Assembly: GCF_001444425.1 (NCBI RefSeq)
Contig: NZ_CP013189.1
Location: forward strand, 1,798,001 to 1,862,000
Origin: Pseudohongiella spirulinae
Lineage (GTDB): Bacteria > Pseudomonadota > Gammaproteobacteria > Pseudomonadales > Pseudohongiellaceae
Reading direction: 5' to 3'
Length of the DNA stretch: 64,000 bases
This document shows positions 18,053-26,627 of the stretch, piece after piece; the first letter of the stretch is position 1, and each line of letters starts with the position of its first letter. Under the pieces are notes generated by a model. The model saw nothing but the letters and a program-made list of their open reading frames with translations, was not told the DNA's origin and ran no database searches. The translations under genes and the position numbers were made by a program.

Positions 18053-19324
18053 TCAGGGAACGGGTTCACTGATCATTATCTGAATCCTGGCCGGATTTTC
18101 CGGTTCGGCATCGTGGTCCAGCATAACAGGTGCGGAACGTGCCTGAAAATCGCCGCTCTGAACATCGGCTGTGCCACTCAGGGACACCGTAGCAACCACC
18201 ACGACCTCAGAAGCTGAAGAAAGATTAAAAGGACCCACTGCATCGGCGTCACTCAGGTCGACCACCAGCGGCAAATCGGCCACCGTGAGCAGTCTGGCCG
18301 CAAGAGGCGGACCGGGTCTTGCACTGTCCTGGGCTGACACAAATACCCGGGTATCATCCGGCACATCGAGTTCGGGCGACAGAGACAAACTGACCTGAAT
18401 CTGGGGCGCAGAAGCCATCGGATCGGCGTCAGCAGCCGACTGCTGCGTCATCTGAGCCTGAGCATCGGCGATCATCATACGCAGGAACTCACCATCTTCG
18501 CTGCCGGCCGGGGTCATATTCAGCAATCGTTGCCAATAAGTCAAAGCACTCTGAAAGTCGCGATTGACATAGGCATCGGCACCCAGCAGTTGCAGCACCG
18601 CCGGTTCAGATGGGTTCAGTCGCTGCGCGCTATCAATGATCTGCATGACCTCAGCCGTCATTTGCTGACCGTCAGCAATATACTGAGCCTGGGCATACTG
18701 GCCCAGGACCACCGCGCGATCCTGAGGATGCTCAATGTTTTCAGACGCACGCTCAAAGGCCACTGCCGCCTGCTCAAACTGACCGAGCGATACCAGATTG
18801 CGGGCCAGAAAGTACCAGGCCCAGCCATTTTCACGGTCCCGCTCAATTACCTCGCCGAGTTCAAAAATGATATCCCGGATCTGCTCAGGATCATTCTGCG
18901 CAGCACGGCTGCGATCAAAAATCTGTGCGACCTGCAAATCATTGCTGAAGCCCCACAAGCCGTATAGCCAGATACTCAAAGGCAACACTGCAACAGCCAT
19001 CAACAGGGGAATCAGGCGTAGCGGACTGAACCAGCTGGCTTTAGCCTGTTCCGCAGCAGACTGATCGGTCGCGTCGTCCGAGCCATCTACATCGCTCAGC
19101 AACGTGCGTGACAGTTCTGCCTCCAGCGCATCAAACTCTGTCTGATCAATATGCCCCTCGGACAGTTCAGCCCGAATCTCGCCCAATCGTTCTTTATAAA
19201 TGCTCAGGTTCGCGGCATTACGCTCTTTGAGACCTGCCACCGCCTTGTTGCTGTGCCTGATGACAGGCAGCAGCACAAAAAGCAGGGCCAGTACAAATAA
19301 CAGGGTACTGATTATCCAGAACAA
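18053..19324 (-). CDS. ccmI: Cytochrome c maturation protein CcmI (CycH)
   Basis: Membrane-anchored apocytochrome c chaperone of the CcmFHI ligation complex. The 423 residues begin with a transmembrane helix (2-22), then a cytoplasmic coiled region, a second helix (about 96-117) and a periplasmic TPR domain (about 140-300). A C-terminal beta-rich domain follows. The start is a TTG: it is preceded by GAGG at 7 nt, and the first helix begins immediately after it, so no later ATG would preserve the anchor. Confidence 0.9.
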   Translation of the reverse strand: MFWIISTLLFVLALLFVLLPVIRHSNKAVAGLKERNAANLSIYKERLGEIRAELSEGHIDQTEFDALEAELSRTLLSDVDGSDDATDQSAAEQAKASWFSPLRLIPLLMAVAVLPLSIWLYGLWGFSNDLQVAQIFDRSRAAQNDPEQIRDIIFELGEVIERDRENGWAWYFLARNLVSLGQFEQAAVAFERASENIEHPQDRAVVLGQYAQAQYIADGQQMTAEVMQIIDSAQRLNPSEPAVLQLLGADAYVNRDFQSALTYWQRLLNMTPAGSEDGEFLRMMIADAQAQMTQQSAADADPMASAPQIQVSLSLSPELDVPDDTRVFVSAQDSARPGPPLAARLLTVADLPLVVDLSDADAVGPFNLSSASEVVVVATVSLSGTADVQSGDFQARSAPVMLDHDAEPENPARIQIMISEPVP

Positions 19325-19333
19325 GTGATCACC

Positions 19334-19915
19334 TCATGACGGCTTGGAAGGATTGTCGATATCGTCGCCCAGCAATTGGGCCAGCCGCCGTTTTTCTTCA
19401 GGGCTAAGTGGTGCTGTATGAACGCCGGATGTCTTCGATGCAGCGTCTGGTGCCGACGAAGGCGCCGGGGATATGGCTGCAGGCTCCTCTGAGCCACGAC
19501 CGCTGCGTCGCGTTATATTCCAGGCAATCCATACACCGGCTAACAGAAACAGCACAGGGCCAAACCACAGCAATAGCGTCTGCACGGTTAACCGCGGGCG
19601 ATACAGAATAAAGTCACCGTAACGCTCCAGCATAAAGGATTCAATTTCTTCATCACTCATGCCATCTATGATCATGAGATAAATCTCACGACGCAAATCG
19701 GCGGCCACGCCGCCCGGAGAGCTGCTCAGATTAGCGTTCTGACACATCGGGCAGCGAAAGTCATTGGACAACTGGCGAAAACGTCTCTGCTGCTCATCAG
19801 TTTCAAACTCATACACATCCATCTGGGCATGAGCCGTCGGCACGATCCCGGCGGGCAGCAGCAATACCAGGCCAAAGGCCAGCAGCGCATTCAATGTAAG
19901 GGACCGCAAACTCAT
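19334..19915 (-). CDS. ccmH: Cytochrome c maturation protein CcmH (CcmL-type)
   Basis: Periplasmic thiol oxidoreductase that keeps the apocytochrome haem-binding cysteines reduced. It has a signal peptide (1-30, ending AHA) and the redox motif RCPMCQN (Cys55, Cys58). One membrane helix lies at about 110-130. A polar tail of about 55 residues ends in SPEEKRRLAQLLGDD. ATGA overlap with ccmG; ccmI follows after 9 nt. Confidence 0.93.
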   Translation of the reverse strand: MSLRSLTLNALLAFGLVLLLPAGIVPTAHAQMDVYEFETDEQQRRFRQLSNDFRCPMCQNANLSSSPGGVAADLRREIYLMIIDGMSDEEIESFMLERYGDFILYRPRLTVQTLLLWFGPVLFLLAGVWIAWNITRRSGRGSEEPAAISPAPSSAPDAASKTSGVHTAPLSPEEKRRLAQLLGDDIDNPSKPS

Positions 19916-20475
19916 GAGCTGACACCGGCGGCAGACATATGTTCAGACTGCAGTTGGCGTACAACCGGCATGATCTCTTCTTCCCAGGTTCGGTAATCGA
20001 TAGTGCCAATGTGCTTGAAGCGGATCACGCCACTGGCATCTACGATAAACGTTTCAGGGGCACCATAAACGCCCAGATCAATACCATAACGGCCCGTATC
20101 GTCAATGATGTTAAGGCTGAAAGGATTACCGTTGATATCCAGCCAGTCGCGGGCAAGATGATCCCGATCCTTATAATTCACGCCGATAATGGGCACCAGA
20201 TTCTGTTCGCGGGCTGCCATGAAAATGGGGTTTTCCTGCAGACATGGCAGGCAATAACTGCCCCAGATATTCAGAATGAAGGGTTCATCCGGCAGATCAT
20301 CAATTGTTGCCAGCTGATCGCCCATCTCCAGAGTTCGCAATTCGAACTCTGGCAATGGGCGGTCAATCAACACGGACGGCAGGGTCCGCGAATCAAGATA
20401 GAGACCGCGCCACATAAACACGGCCAGCACTGCGAAGATAATCACCGGGATGTACAGCTTGAGATTTCTCATCAC
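19912..20475 (-). CDS. ccmG: Thiol:disulfide interchange protein CcmG (DsbE)
   Basis: Membrane-tethered thioredoxin-like reductant for cytochrome c maturation, 187 residues. An N-terminal anchor (7-25) leads to a periplasmic thioredoxin fold with the active site SYCLPC (Cys75, Cys78) and the cis-Pro loop YGAPETF. Tyr replaces the usual Trp before the first cysteine. ATGA overlaps with ccmF and ccmH. Confidence 0.94.
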   Translation of the reverse strand: MMRNLKLYIPVIIFAVLAVFMWRGLYLDSRTLPSVLIDRPLPEFELRTLEMGDQLATIDDLPDEPFILNIWGSYCLPCLQENPIFMAAREQNLVPIIGVNYKDRDHLARDWLDINGNPFSLNIIDDTGRYGIDLGVYGAPETFIVDASGVIRFKHIGTIDYRTWEEEIMPVVRQLQSEHMSAAGVSS

Positions 20476-22472
20476 GATTGCTCCCCGACCAGCTGGCCAG
20501 TGGCAGACTTTGAAGCTGTCTCAGCCTGCTGCTTCACTTTGAATCGACGATAGCGTTTATCTGTCACGGCCAGAATACCGCCAAAGGCAATAAACAACGT
20601 GCCCAGCCACACCCAGCGCACAAAAGGCTTCACGTAGAGTGTCATGGACCAGGCACCACTATCCCTGGGATCACCCAGTGTCACAAACAGATCGCGCAGA
20701 AAGCGACCGTCAATGCCCATCTTGGTAGCCGGGGTGTTGCTGGCTGTATACAACTGCTTCTGCGGATACAGATTACGCAGGTATTCACCATCACGCAGCA
20801 CCCGCACCGTCGCCTCGTCAGCAATGTAGTTGGGGCCCTGCACCGGACGCGTCCCTTCAAATACAAAGGTATAGCGCCCCAGATCGGCCTGCTGGCCGGC
20901 CTGCAGCAGCACACTGCGTTCAATACTGTAAATACTGGTCAGGCAGGCGCCCGCCATCGTCACCACGAAACCAAAATGCGCAAGCTGCATGCCCCAGTAG
21001 CTGATCGGCAGACTTTTCAGCCCTTCAGCCACTGATGGTTTGTTGGCTATTTTGTTCAGCACATCCTTGCCCATGCTGAACATGATCCACAGGCCGAGCA
21101 CTGTCACACCAATCGTACCCAGCGGCACATCCATGGTCAGCAAAACCGGGATGGCCACACCCAGCACCAGCGCCGCAATCGCCACCCGGGTCAGTTGCTG
21201 TCGCAGATAGGCTGTTGAGGTGCGCTTCCAGCGGCTGATGGGGCCAATGCCCAACAGCACAATCAGAATGCCCATCAACGGTATGAAAATGGTATTAAAA
21301 TAAGGCGGACCCACCGAGATCAGGTCACCGCCACTGACCGCCTGGTAAACCATGGGATACAGGGTACCCAACAGAATCGCGGCACTGGCAACCACCAGGA
21401 TCAGGTTATTGGCCAGCAGGAATACTTCACGCGACCAGCTGCCAAAGCCGAACTCACTTTTCAGAATTGGCGCACGAATCGCGTAAAGCACCAGTGAGCC
21501 GCCGATGATCACACCCAGGAAGCCCAGAATGTAAACACCGCGTGTCGGATCGGTGGCAAATGCATGCACCGATGTCAGCAGACCTGAGCGCGTAATGAAG
21601 GTACCCAGCAGACTGGAGGCAAAGGCCATAATCGCCAGCAGCACCGTCCAGCTCTTGAACACACCTCGCTTTTCCGTCGCTGCCAGAGAGTGAATCATCG
21701 CAGCACCCAGCAGCCAAGTGATCAGTGGCGGATTCTCCACCGGATCCCAGGCCCACCAGCCACCCCAGCCCAGCTCGTAATAAGCCCACCAGGAACCCAG
21801 CGACAGACCCAGCGTCAGAATCGCCCAGGCAACATTGGCCCAGGGTCGGCACCAGCGCGCCCAGGCAGCATCCAGACGGCCACTGAGCAGTGCAGCAATG
21901 GCAAAGGCAAACACCACAGAGAAACCAACATAACCCATATACAGCGACGGCGGATGCACAATAAAGGCAAAGTCCTGCAGCGCCGCATTCAGATCAGCCC
22001 CATCAGCCGGTGCCAGCGGCAATACCCGGTCAAAGGGGTTGGAGGTTGCCAGCATGAACAGCGTGTAACCCACGCAGATCAGACCCATGATGGCCAGCAC
22101 CCGGGCGATAAACTCTTCAGGTACCGACTTACTGAAAATGGCCACGGCCAGCATCCAGCCGCCCAGCATCCAGGTCCAGAACAGGAAGGAACCTTCGTGG
22201 CCGCCCCACACGGCTGTAATCTTGTATTGCAGGGGCAAGGTGGTGTTAGAGTGGTTAGCAACAAACTGAACCGAAAAGTCATCAGTGACAAAGCTGTAGC
22301 CCAGGATCACCAGACTGATGGACAGGAAAACAAACACGCCGGCCGTGAGCGGTCTGGCCAGTGACATCCAAAGTACATTGTTGCGGGCCGCTCCGATCAT
22401 CGGCACGGTGCCCAGAATAATGCTCAGGCAGAATGCCAGAATCAGCGCAAAATTACCCAGCTCAGGAATCAT
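20472..22472 (-). CDS. ccmF: Haem lyase subunit CcmF
   Basis: Large integral membrane protein that attaches haem to apocytochrome c. The 666 residues hold about 15 predicted helices. The tryptophan-rich WWD motif GWGGWWAWDPVENPP spans about 235-249. Conserved histidines for haem are present (for example HEGS near 92, IVHPPSLYMGY near 171). ATGA overlaps with ccmE and ccmG. Confidence 0.96.
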   Translation of the reverse strand: MIPELGNFALILAFCLSIILGTVPMIGAARNNVLWMSLARPLTAGVFVFLSISLVILGYSFVTDDFSVQFVANHSNTTLPLQYKITAVWGGHEGSFLFWTWMLGGWMLAVAIFSKSVPEEFIARVLAIMGLICVGYTLFMLATSNPFDRVLPLAPADGADLNAALQDFAFIVHPPSLYMGYVGFSVVFAFAIAALLSGRLDAAWARWCRPWANVAWAILTLGLSLGSWWAYYELGWGGWWAWDPVENPPLITWLLGAAMIHSLAATEKRGVFKSWTVLLAIMAFASSLLGTFITRSGLLTSVHAFATDPTRGVYILGFLGVIIGGSLVLYAIRAPILKSEFGFGSWSREVFLLANNLILVVASAAILLGTLYPMVYQAVSGGDLISVGPPYFNTIFIPLMGILIVLLGIGPISRWKRTSTAYLRQQLTRVAIAALVLGVAIPVLLTMDVPLGTIGVTVLGLWIMFSMGKDVLNKIANKPSVAEGLKSLPISYWGMQLAHFGFVVTMAGACLTSIYSIERSVLLQAGQQADLGRYTFVFEGTRPVQGPNYIADEATVRVLRDGEYLRNLYPQKQLYTASNTPATKMGIDGRFLRDLFVTLGDPRDSGAWSMTLYVKPFVRWVWLGTLFIAFGGILAVTDKRYRRFKVKQQAETASKSATGQLVGEQS

Positions 22473-22927
22473 CAGTACGTGCCTCCGGCCGAGGCCCGGG
22501 CCAGTTCAGCCGCATCCAGCGCAGCTTTGACTTCTGGAGACATGTAATTTTCATCATGGCGTGCCAGCACGCGCGAGGCGATAAAGGTGCCGCTGGCATC
22601 AAGTGAACCTTCAGCCACAATGCCCTGCCCCTCACGGAACAGATCAGGCAGAATGCCGCTGTAATAAATCTCTACATCATGGCTGTAATCGGTGGTCACA
22701 AACATGACTTCCAGGTCTTCCTGGTTATGGACAACCGAACCTTCTTTAACCATACCGCCAATGCGAATACGCTGACCCTGGGCAGCCTCTCCCGTGGCCA
22801 CCTGCGTGGGCGTGTAAAACAAATCAATATTACTGCTGAGCGCGTAAAGCGACAGGCCAATGGCCACACTCAGACCGGTGGCAATAAACAGAATAATACC
22901 CAGCTTCTTTCTGCGATGCGGTTTCAT
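22472..22927 (-). CDS. ccmE: Periplasmic haem chaperone CcmE
   Basis: Carries haem covalently from CcmABCD to CcmF. In 151 residues there is an N-terminal anchor (9-30) and a beta-barrel with the haem-linking histidine His124 in LARHDENYMSPEV; Tyr128 is the axial ligand position. The strand GQRIRIGGMVKEGSV is typical of the OB fold. Overlaps ccmD and ccmF by ATGA. Confidence 0.96.
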   Translation of the reverse strand: MKPHRRKKLGIILFIATGLSVAIGLSLYALSSNIDLFYTPTQVATGEAAQGQRIRIGGMVKEGSVVHNQEDLEVMFVTTDYSHDVEIYYSGILPDLFREGQGIVAEGSLDASGTFIASRVLARHDENYMSPEVKAALDAAELARASAGGTY

Positions 22928-23136
22928 GACTGGCTCCTGTTATCTTGGCGGGCGGCCAATTCGGCATCCCGCGCCGCGCGACGCTTTTGTTCGCGAATGA
23001 ATTGCCGGCGCTGAAGTCGCGGCGCCAGCAGGTTGTAAGTGATAAAAATCGTAAACAGCAGATAAACCATCCACACGTGAAAGGTGTAATTGCCCATCTG
23101 CAGAAATTCACTGAGGCTGGAAAACTGAATAGTCAT
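22924..23136 (-). CDS. ccmD: Haem exporter small subunit CcmD
   Basis: Small membrane protein (70 residues) that releases holo-CcmE from CcmABC. One membrane helix (about 17-35, FHVWMVYLLFTIFITYNLL) is followed by a strongly basic cytoplasmic tail, the family pattern. The ATG at 23136 lies in an ATGA overlap with ccmC. Confidence 0.9.
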   Translation of the reverse strand: MTIQFSSLSEFLQMGNYTFHVWMVYLLFTIFITYNLLAPRLQRRQFIREQKRRAARDAELAARQDNRSQS

Positions 23137-23879
23137 ACCGGTTCCTTTGCGACCAGATCCTTCACCCATTGCGACCGGCGTTCACGCACCAGAATTTCAT
23201 TACGGGTGCGTAAAATCAGTGTAATCACAAAAAACACATAAACAGCGCAAATCATGATGACCAGCGGCACCCAGACTTCCGGCGGATTGGGAGCCACCGG
23301 GTCCATTGAAAAACGGCTGGCCGGCTGATGCAGCGTATTCCACCACTCGACCGAGTACTTGATAATCGGCACATTGATGGCGCCAACAATGGCCAGTACG
23401 GCACAGGCTTTAGCGGCATTATCCGGGCTTTCGATGGCAGAACGCAGCGCGATTACACCAATAAACAGAAAGAATTGAATCAGCATGGAGGTCAGACGTG
23501 CATCCCAGGCCCACCAGGTTCCCCAGATCGGTTCACCCCAGATGCCTCCGGTGGCCAACGCCAGACCGGTAAACCAGGCGCCAATTGGCGCTACACATTT
23601 GGCCACCATATCAGCCAGCTTCATTTTCCAGACCAGGGTAATAGCACCGGCCACCGCCATTAGCGGGAAACAGGCCAGTGAAATGCTGGCAACAGGCACA
23701 TGCACATACATGATGCGAATGGTTTCACCCTGCTGATAATCCTGCGGCACGAACAGCAGAGCCCAGGTCAGGCCGGTCACGCCCAGCACTAACATGGCGC
23801 CGTACAACCAGGGCAGCCACTTTCCGGAAAGGTCATAAAACCAGCGCGGCGAACCTAATTTTGAAAACCACAGCCACAT
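23133..23879 (-). CDS. ccmC: Haem transporter CcmC
   Basis: Membrane protein presenting haem to CcmE. The 248 residues hold six helices and the WWD motif IWGTWWAWDARLTS (118-131), with haem-ligand histidines in MYVHVP (His60) and in the C-terminal half. The ATG at 23879 gives the family N-terminus MWLWFSKLGSP; the upstream 18 in-frame codons are not conserved. It is separated from ccmB by 90 nt, unlike the rest of the operon. Confidence 0.95.
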   Translation of the reverse strand: MWLWFSKLGSPRWFYDLSGKWLPWLYGAMLVLGVTGLTWALLFVPQDYQQGETIRIMYVHVPVASISLACFPLMAVAGAITLVWKMKLADMVAKCVAPIGAWFTGLALATGGIWGEPIWGTWWAWDARLTSMLIQFFLFIGVIALRSAIESPDNAAKACAVLAIVGAINVPIIKYSVEWWNTLHQPASRFSMDPVAPNPPEVWVPLVIMICAVYVFFVITLILRTRNEILVRERRSQWVKDLVAKEPV

Positions 23880-23941
23880 GACACTGCCCCACCCCAAGCT
23901 ATTGATTATCCGACTATAACACGAGACTTCCAAGAAGCCCT

Positions 23942-23956
23942 GTTACGCTTTGTAAC
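23942..23956. promoter_or_regulatory. GTTAC-N5-GTAAC palindrome between ccmB and ccmC
   Basis: GTTAC GCTTT GTAAC is a dyad with five-base arms in the only sizeable gap of the ccm operon. The same pentamer is clustered at 16031-16176. It may be an operator for an internal promoter, but no -35/-10 pair is convincing here. Confidence 0.35.
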
Positions 23957-23969
23957 GCCTCTGCGGGCG

Positions 23970-24677
23970 CTAGTTTACACTGATTTTAAGTGCGGCTGCA
24001 GAGGCCAGTGGTGCAACACTGAGCGCCAGCGCCAGAATTGCCCCCAGCAGCGCAAAGTGACTGCCTGTCGGCAGACCAAACATGACATCTGTGACCGCTT
24101 TGGCGCCGATTATAAGCACCGGGGTCGACAGGGGCAAAACAATCACCGCCAGAATCAGTCCGCGACTGCCCAGCCCCACGGTGAGCGCCACCCCGATAGA
24201 TCCGAACAGGCTGAGCACCGGCGTGCCGATCAACAGAGTCAGTACCAGTGTGGTGTAGGCTTCGCCGGGCAGATAGAGCATATAGGCCAGCAGCGGCGAG
24301 AGGATAACCACTGGCAGACCACTGATCAGCCAGTGCGCAATATTTTTTGCCAGCACCAGAAAGTACAGCGGCTGAGGAGAAAGCAGCAACTGCTCCAGAG
24401 AACCATCTTCGTAGTCTGCCCGATACAGATTGTCCAGCGATAGCATGGACGCCAGCAGCGCTGATACCCACACTACCCCGGCAGATATGCGACTCAGCTC
24501 CACCGGATCCGGACTGACACCCAGCGGAAACAGCGTGACCACAATAAGGAAGAACATAATGGGATTCAGCAGGTCATTACGCCGTTTGAAGGCGACCAGC
24601 AGATCACGCTTGAGCGTGGCACGAAAGGCGCCCCAGGTGCTGACCTGCGGGTTTTGATGAGCAGTATGATCAGTCAT
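23970..24677 (-). CDS. ccmB: Haem exporter membrane subunit CcmB
   Basis: ABC-transporter permease of the CcmABC complex. The 235 residues form about six helices. N-terminal LKRDLLVAFKRRNDLLNPIMFF and LYRADYEDGSLEQLLLSP are characteristic blocks of CcmB. ATGA overlap with ccmA. Confidence 0.95.
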   Translation of the reverse strand: MTDHTAHQNPQVSTWGAFRATLKRDLLVAFKRRNDLLNPIMFFLIVVTLFPLGVSPDPVELSRISAGVVWVSALLASMLSLDNLYRADYEDGSLEQLLLSPQPLYFLVLAKNIAHWLISGLPVVILSPLLAYMLYLPGEAYTTLVLTLLIGTPVLSLFGSIGVALTVGLGSRGLILAVIVLPLSTPVLIIGAKAVTDVMFGLPTGSHFALLGAILALALSVAPLASAAALKISVN

Positions 24678-25342
24678 GCGGCGCGATCTACCCCATCAAG
24701 ATTAAGGCTATGCAGCTCGCACGGCACATTCAGAGCATGGTGAGTTGTCACCAGTACAGCACCACCCTGCCCGGCATGCTCTGCAAGCAGCAACTCCAGC
24801 TCACGCACGCCATGCACATCCAGTGTGGTAAACGGCTCATCCAGAATCCACAGCCTGGCAGGACTGATCAGCAGGCGCGCCAAGGCCACACGCTGCGTCT
24901 GCCCGGCAGAAAGATTACGACAGGGAATGTCCTCGTAAGCGCGCAAGCCTACGCGAGCCAGCGCCGCCTCAATACGGGCATCATCAACCGGTGTATGCAG
25001 AGAGGCACTCCAGCGCAGATTTTCACGCGGCGTCAAAATGCGGTTCACACCTGCACGGTGTCCGATATAAAGAAGTGAAGCCAGAAAACGTTCGCGCTGT
25101 TCTTCTACAGGCTGCCCATACCAAAGTATGTCACCTTCATAACTGTCATTCAGACCACAAAGAATGCGCAACAGCGTGGTCTTGCCGCTACCGTTGCTGC
25201 CTTTCACCTGCATCAGCTGTCCGGCATGCAGCTCAAAGCTCAGATTCCTGAACAACACCCGCTCATCCCGCTCACAGAAAAGCTGCTCAGCCCGCAGCAA
25301 CGGGCCAGACGAAGGTATCTCAGTGGAATCAGCGTGTATCAT
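24674..25342 (-). CDS. ccmA: Cytochrome c maturation ABC ATPase CcmA
   Basis: ATPase driving the release of haem-loaded CcmE. In 222 residues the Walker A is GSNGSGKTT (48-56), the signature LSAGQ (144-148) and Walker B LWILDEP (164-170), with the switch His in VTTHH. The start is the ATG at 25342 (MIHADSTEIP). An open in-frame extension to 25465 is an artefact, because it runs into the long inverted-repeat element at 25385-25666. First gene of ccmABCDEFGHI-moaAB. Confidence 0.95.
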   Translation of the reverse strand: MIHADSTEIPSSGPLLRAEQLFCERDERVLFRNLSFELHAGQLMQVKGSNGSGKTTLLRILCGLNDSYEGDILWYGQPVEEQRERFLASLLYIGHRAGVNRILTPRENLRWSASLHTPVDDARIEAALARVGLRAYEDIPCRNLSAGQTQRVALARLLISPARLWILDEPFTTLDVHGVRELELLLAEHAGQGGAVLVTTHHALNVPCELHSLNLDGVDRAA

Positions 25343-25384
25343 CCGCCGGATTATAAACACTTTCCACTGCAAATGGGAGGAAAC

Positions 25385-25666
25385 CGGAGACGGCGTCAGG
25401 CTCTGAGTGCTTTGCGGCCGAAGTCGGCACAAGGGCTGTGGGTTGACCTGCACGGTCGTGACCATTCAGGCCATGTTTTCTTCTTTCCCCACACACCCGA
25501 AAAGCGGGCGGGACTGTCCGAGTCCCGAGCGGCAAAGCCGCGAGGTCGAGTTCCCCCCCGCCGGGGGTGTGGGGAAAGAAGATGGCCGGTCACGACCGTG
25601 CAGGTCAACCCCCAGCCCGCTCCCCAACAGAACCTCTGCAAAGCACTCAGAGCCTGACGCCGTCTC
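25385..25666 (-). repeat. Long hairpin element, copy A, with a perfect 30-bp terminal inverted repeat
   Basis: Nested inverted repeats occupy the whole ccmA-DUF2802 gap. The outermost arms, 25385-25414 and 25637-25666, are perfectly complementary over 30 nt. A second pair, 25439-25462 and 25587-25610, is perfect over 24 nt. A third pairs CTTCTTTCCCCACAC with GTGTGGGGAAAGAAG. The centre (about 25499-25561) contains the family core, read on the minus strand with ACTCGAC...GGGACTCGGACAG. The conserved one-sided motif AAACATGGCCTGAATGG is at 25461-25477 (minus). The right outer arm includes the last codons and stop of the DUF2802 gene, so its inverted copy stands upstream of ccmA. Confidence 0.85.
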
Positions 25667-26045
25667 CTACGCCGCGCGCGGCCATCAGGGAGACAAGTTT
25701 GGCTTCGGCTTCTGAGAGGCCGCAGGATTTGACCAGTTCGGCGGGGTCGGCGCCCATCTGCACAAGCTTGCTGGCCTGGGCATAGGTCAGGCTGCCGCTG
25801 TCCTTGTTTTCAAGGTCCTGCTGGCGTCTCTGGGTCTGAGTGACGCGCTGGTCCAGGGTAATCAAGGATTGTCCAAGCTGACCGACGGCCTGGCCGGTTT
25901 TACGCAACAGAGATTCGTGACGTGAACTGGCGGCGGCAAGGGAGGCCTGCAATTCACGCAACCGACGCATCTGCACAAACTGCATCACGATGAGCACGCA
26001 GCACAGCGTCGCCAGAATTCCTGCAATAATCATTGTTGCCATCAT
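25647..26045 (-). CDS. DUF2802 protein downstream of cheW
   Basis: Uncharacterised membrane-anchored protein of 132 residues often found after cheW in Pseudomonas-type chemotaxis loci. One N-terminal membrane helix (about 4-25) leads to a coiled coil (about 28-80). A C-terminal DUF2802 helix-turn-helix-like segment follows (SLTYAQASKLVQMGADPAELVKSCGLSEAEAKL, seen in two parts). The ATG at 26045 follows GGAG at 7 nt. The last codons (GDGVRL and stop) lie in the terminal inverted repeat of element A, so the C-terminus may have been shaped by that element. Confidence 0.82.
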   Translation of the reverse strand: MMATMIIAGILATLCCVLIVMQFVQMRRLRELQASLAAASSRHESLLRKTGQAVGQLGQSLITLDQRVTQTQRRQQDLENKDSGSLTYAQASKLVQMGADPAELVKSCGLSEAEAKLVSLMAARGVGDGVRL

Positions 26046-26069
26046 GTACATTCTCCGGAACGGCGGCTG

Positions 26070-26540
26070 TCAGTTATCCAGCTCAGCCAGTTCTTCTTCG
26101 GTTAACAGCTTGTCCAGTTCGACCAAGATCAGCAAGGCGTCATCACGATGGCAAACGCCGGTGATAAAGCGAGCGGTTTCGTCTTTGTTCACCTGGGGTG
26201 CCGTTTCGATTTCAGAGCGGCGTAAATAGACAACTTCTGCCACGCTGTCCACAACAATGCCAATCACATGACGGCCTATCTCGATAATCACGATTCGGGT
26301 ATTGTCGTCCGATTCACGATCCGGCAATCCAAAACGCCGCCGGGTATTGATCACCGAGATCACCGTACCGCGTATGTTGATGATACCCATCACATAGTCA
26401 GGTGCACCGGGAACCGGCGCAATATCCTGAAACTTCAGCACTTCTTTGACCGCCATGACATTGACGCCATAGGTTTCATTATCAAGCTGAAATGTGACCC
26501 ATTGCAGGACCTGATCATCCTGTTGTTTAAGTTCCGCCAT
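26070..26540 (-). CDS. cheW: Chemotaxis coupling protein CheW
   Basis: Scaffold linking chemoreceptors to CheA. The 156 residues form a CheW domain (VTFQLDNETYGVNVMAVKEVL, in two parts; PGAPDYVMGIINIRG; VIGIVVDSVAEVV). The ATG at 26540 fits the family start MAELKQQDDQVLQW; an upstream start adds four residues. Confidence 0.95.
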   Translation of the reverse strand: MAELKQQDDQVLQWVTFQLDNETYGVNVMAVKEVLKFQDIAPVPGAPDYVMGIINIRGTVISVINTRRRFGLPDRESDDNTRIVIIEIGRHVIGIVVDSVAEVVYLRRSEIETAPQVNKDETARFITGVCHRDDALLILVELDKLLTEEELAELDN

Positions 26541-26627
26541 TGCTACCCTCAAATCAAAGCGTCAAAAAATTAGCGTTTTGCCTGAATTTACGCAGTATGC
26601 GCGATTCATGCAGAATTCGTGCCGGTT

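Noticed and set aside
25343-25465. N-terminal extension of ccmA by 41 codons
   Set aside because: The extension is encoded by the inverted-repeat element; the family N-terminus begins at the ATG at 25342.
25385-25666. Hairpin elements considered as integron attC sites or retron msr/msd
   Set aside because: attC sites have conserved ends and variable centres, the reverse of this family. No integrase or reverse transcriptase gene is in the window.
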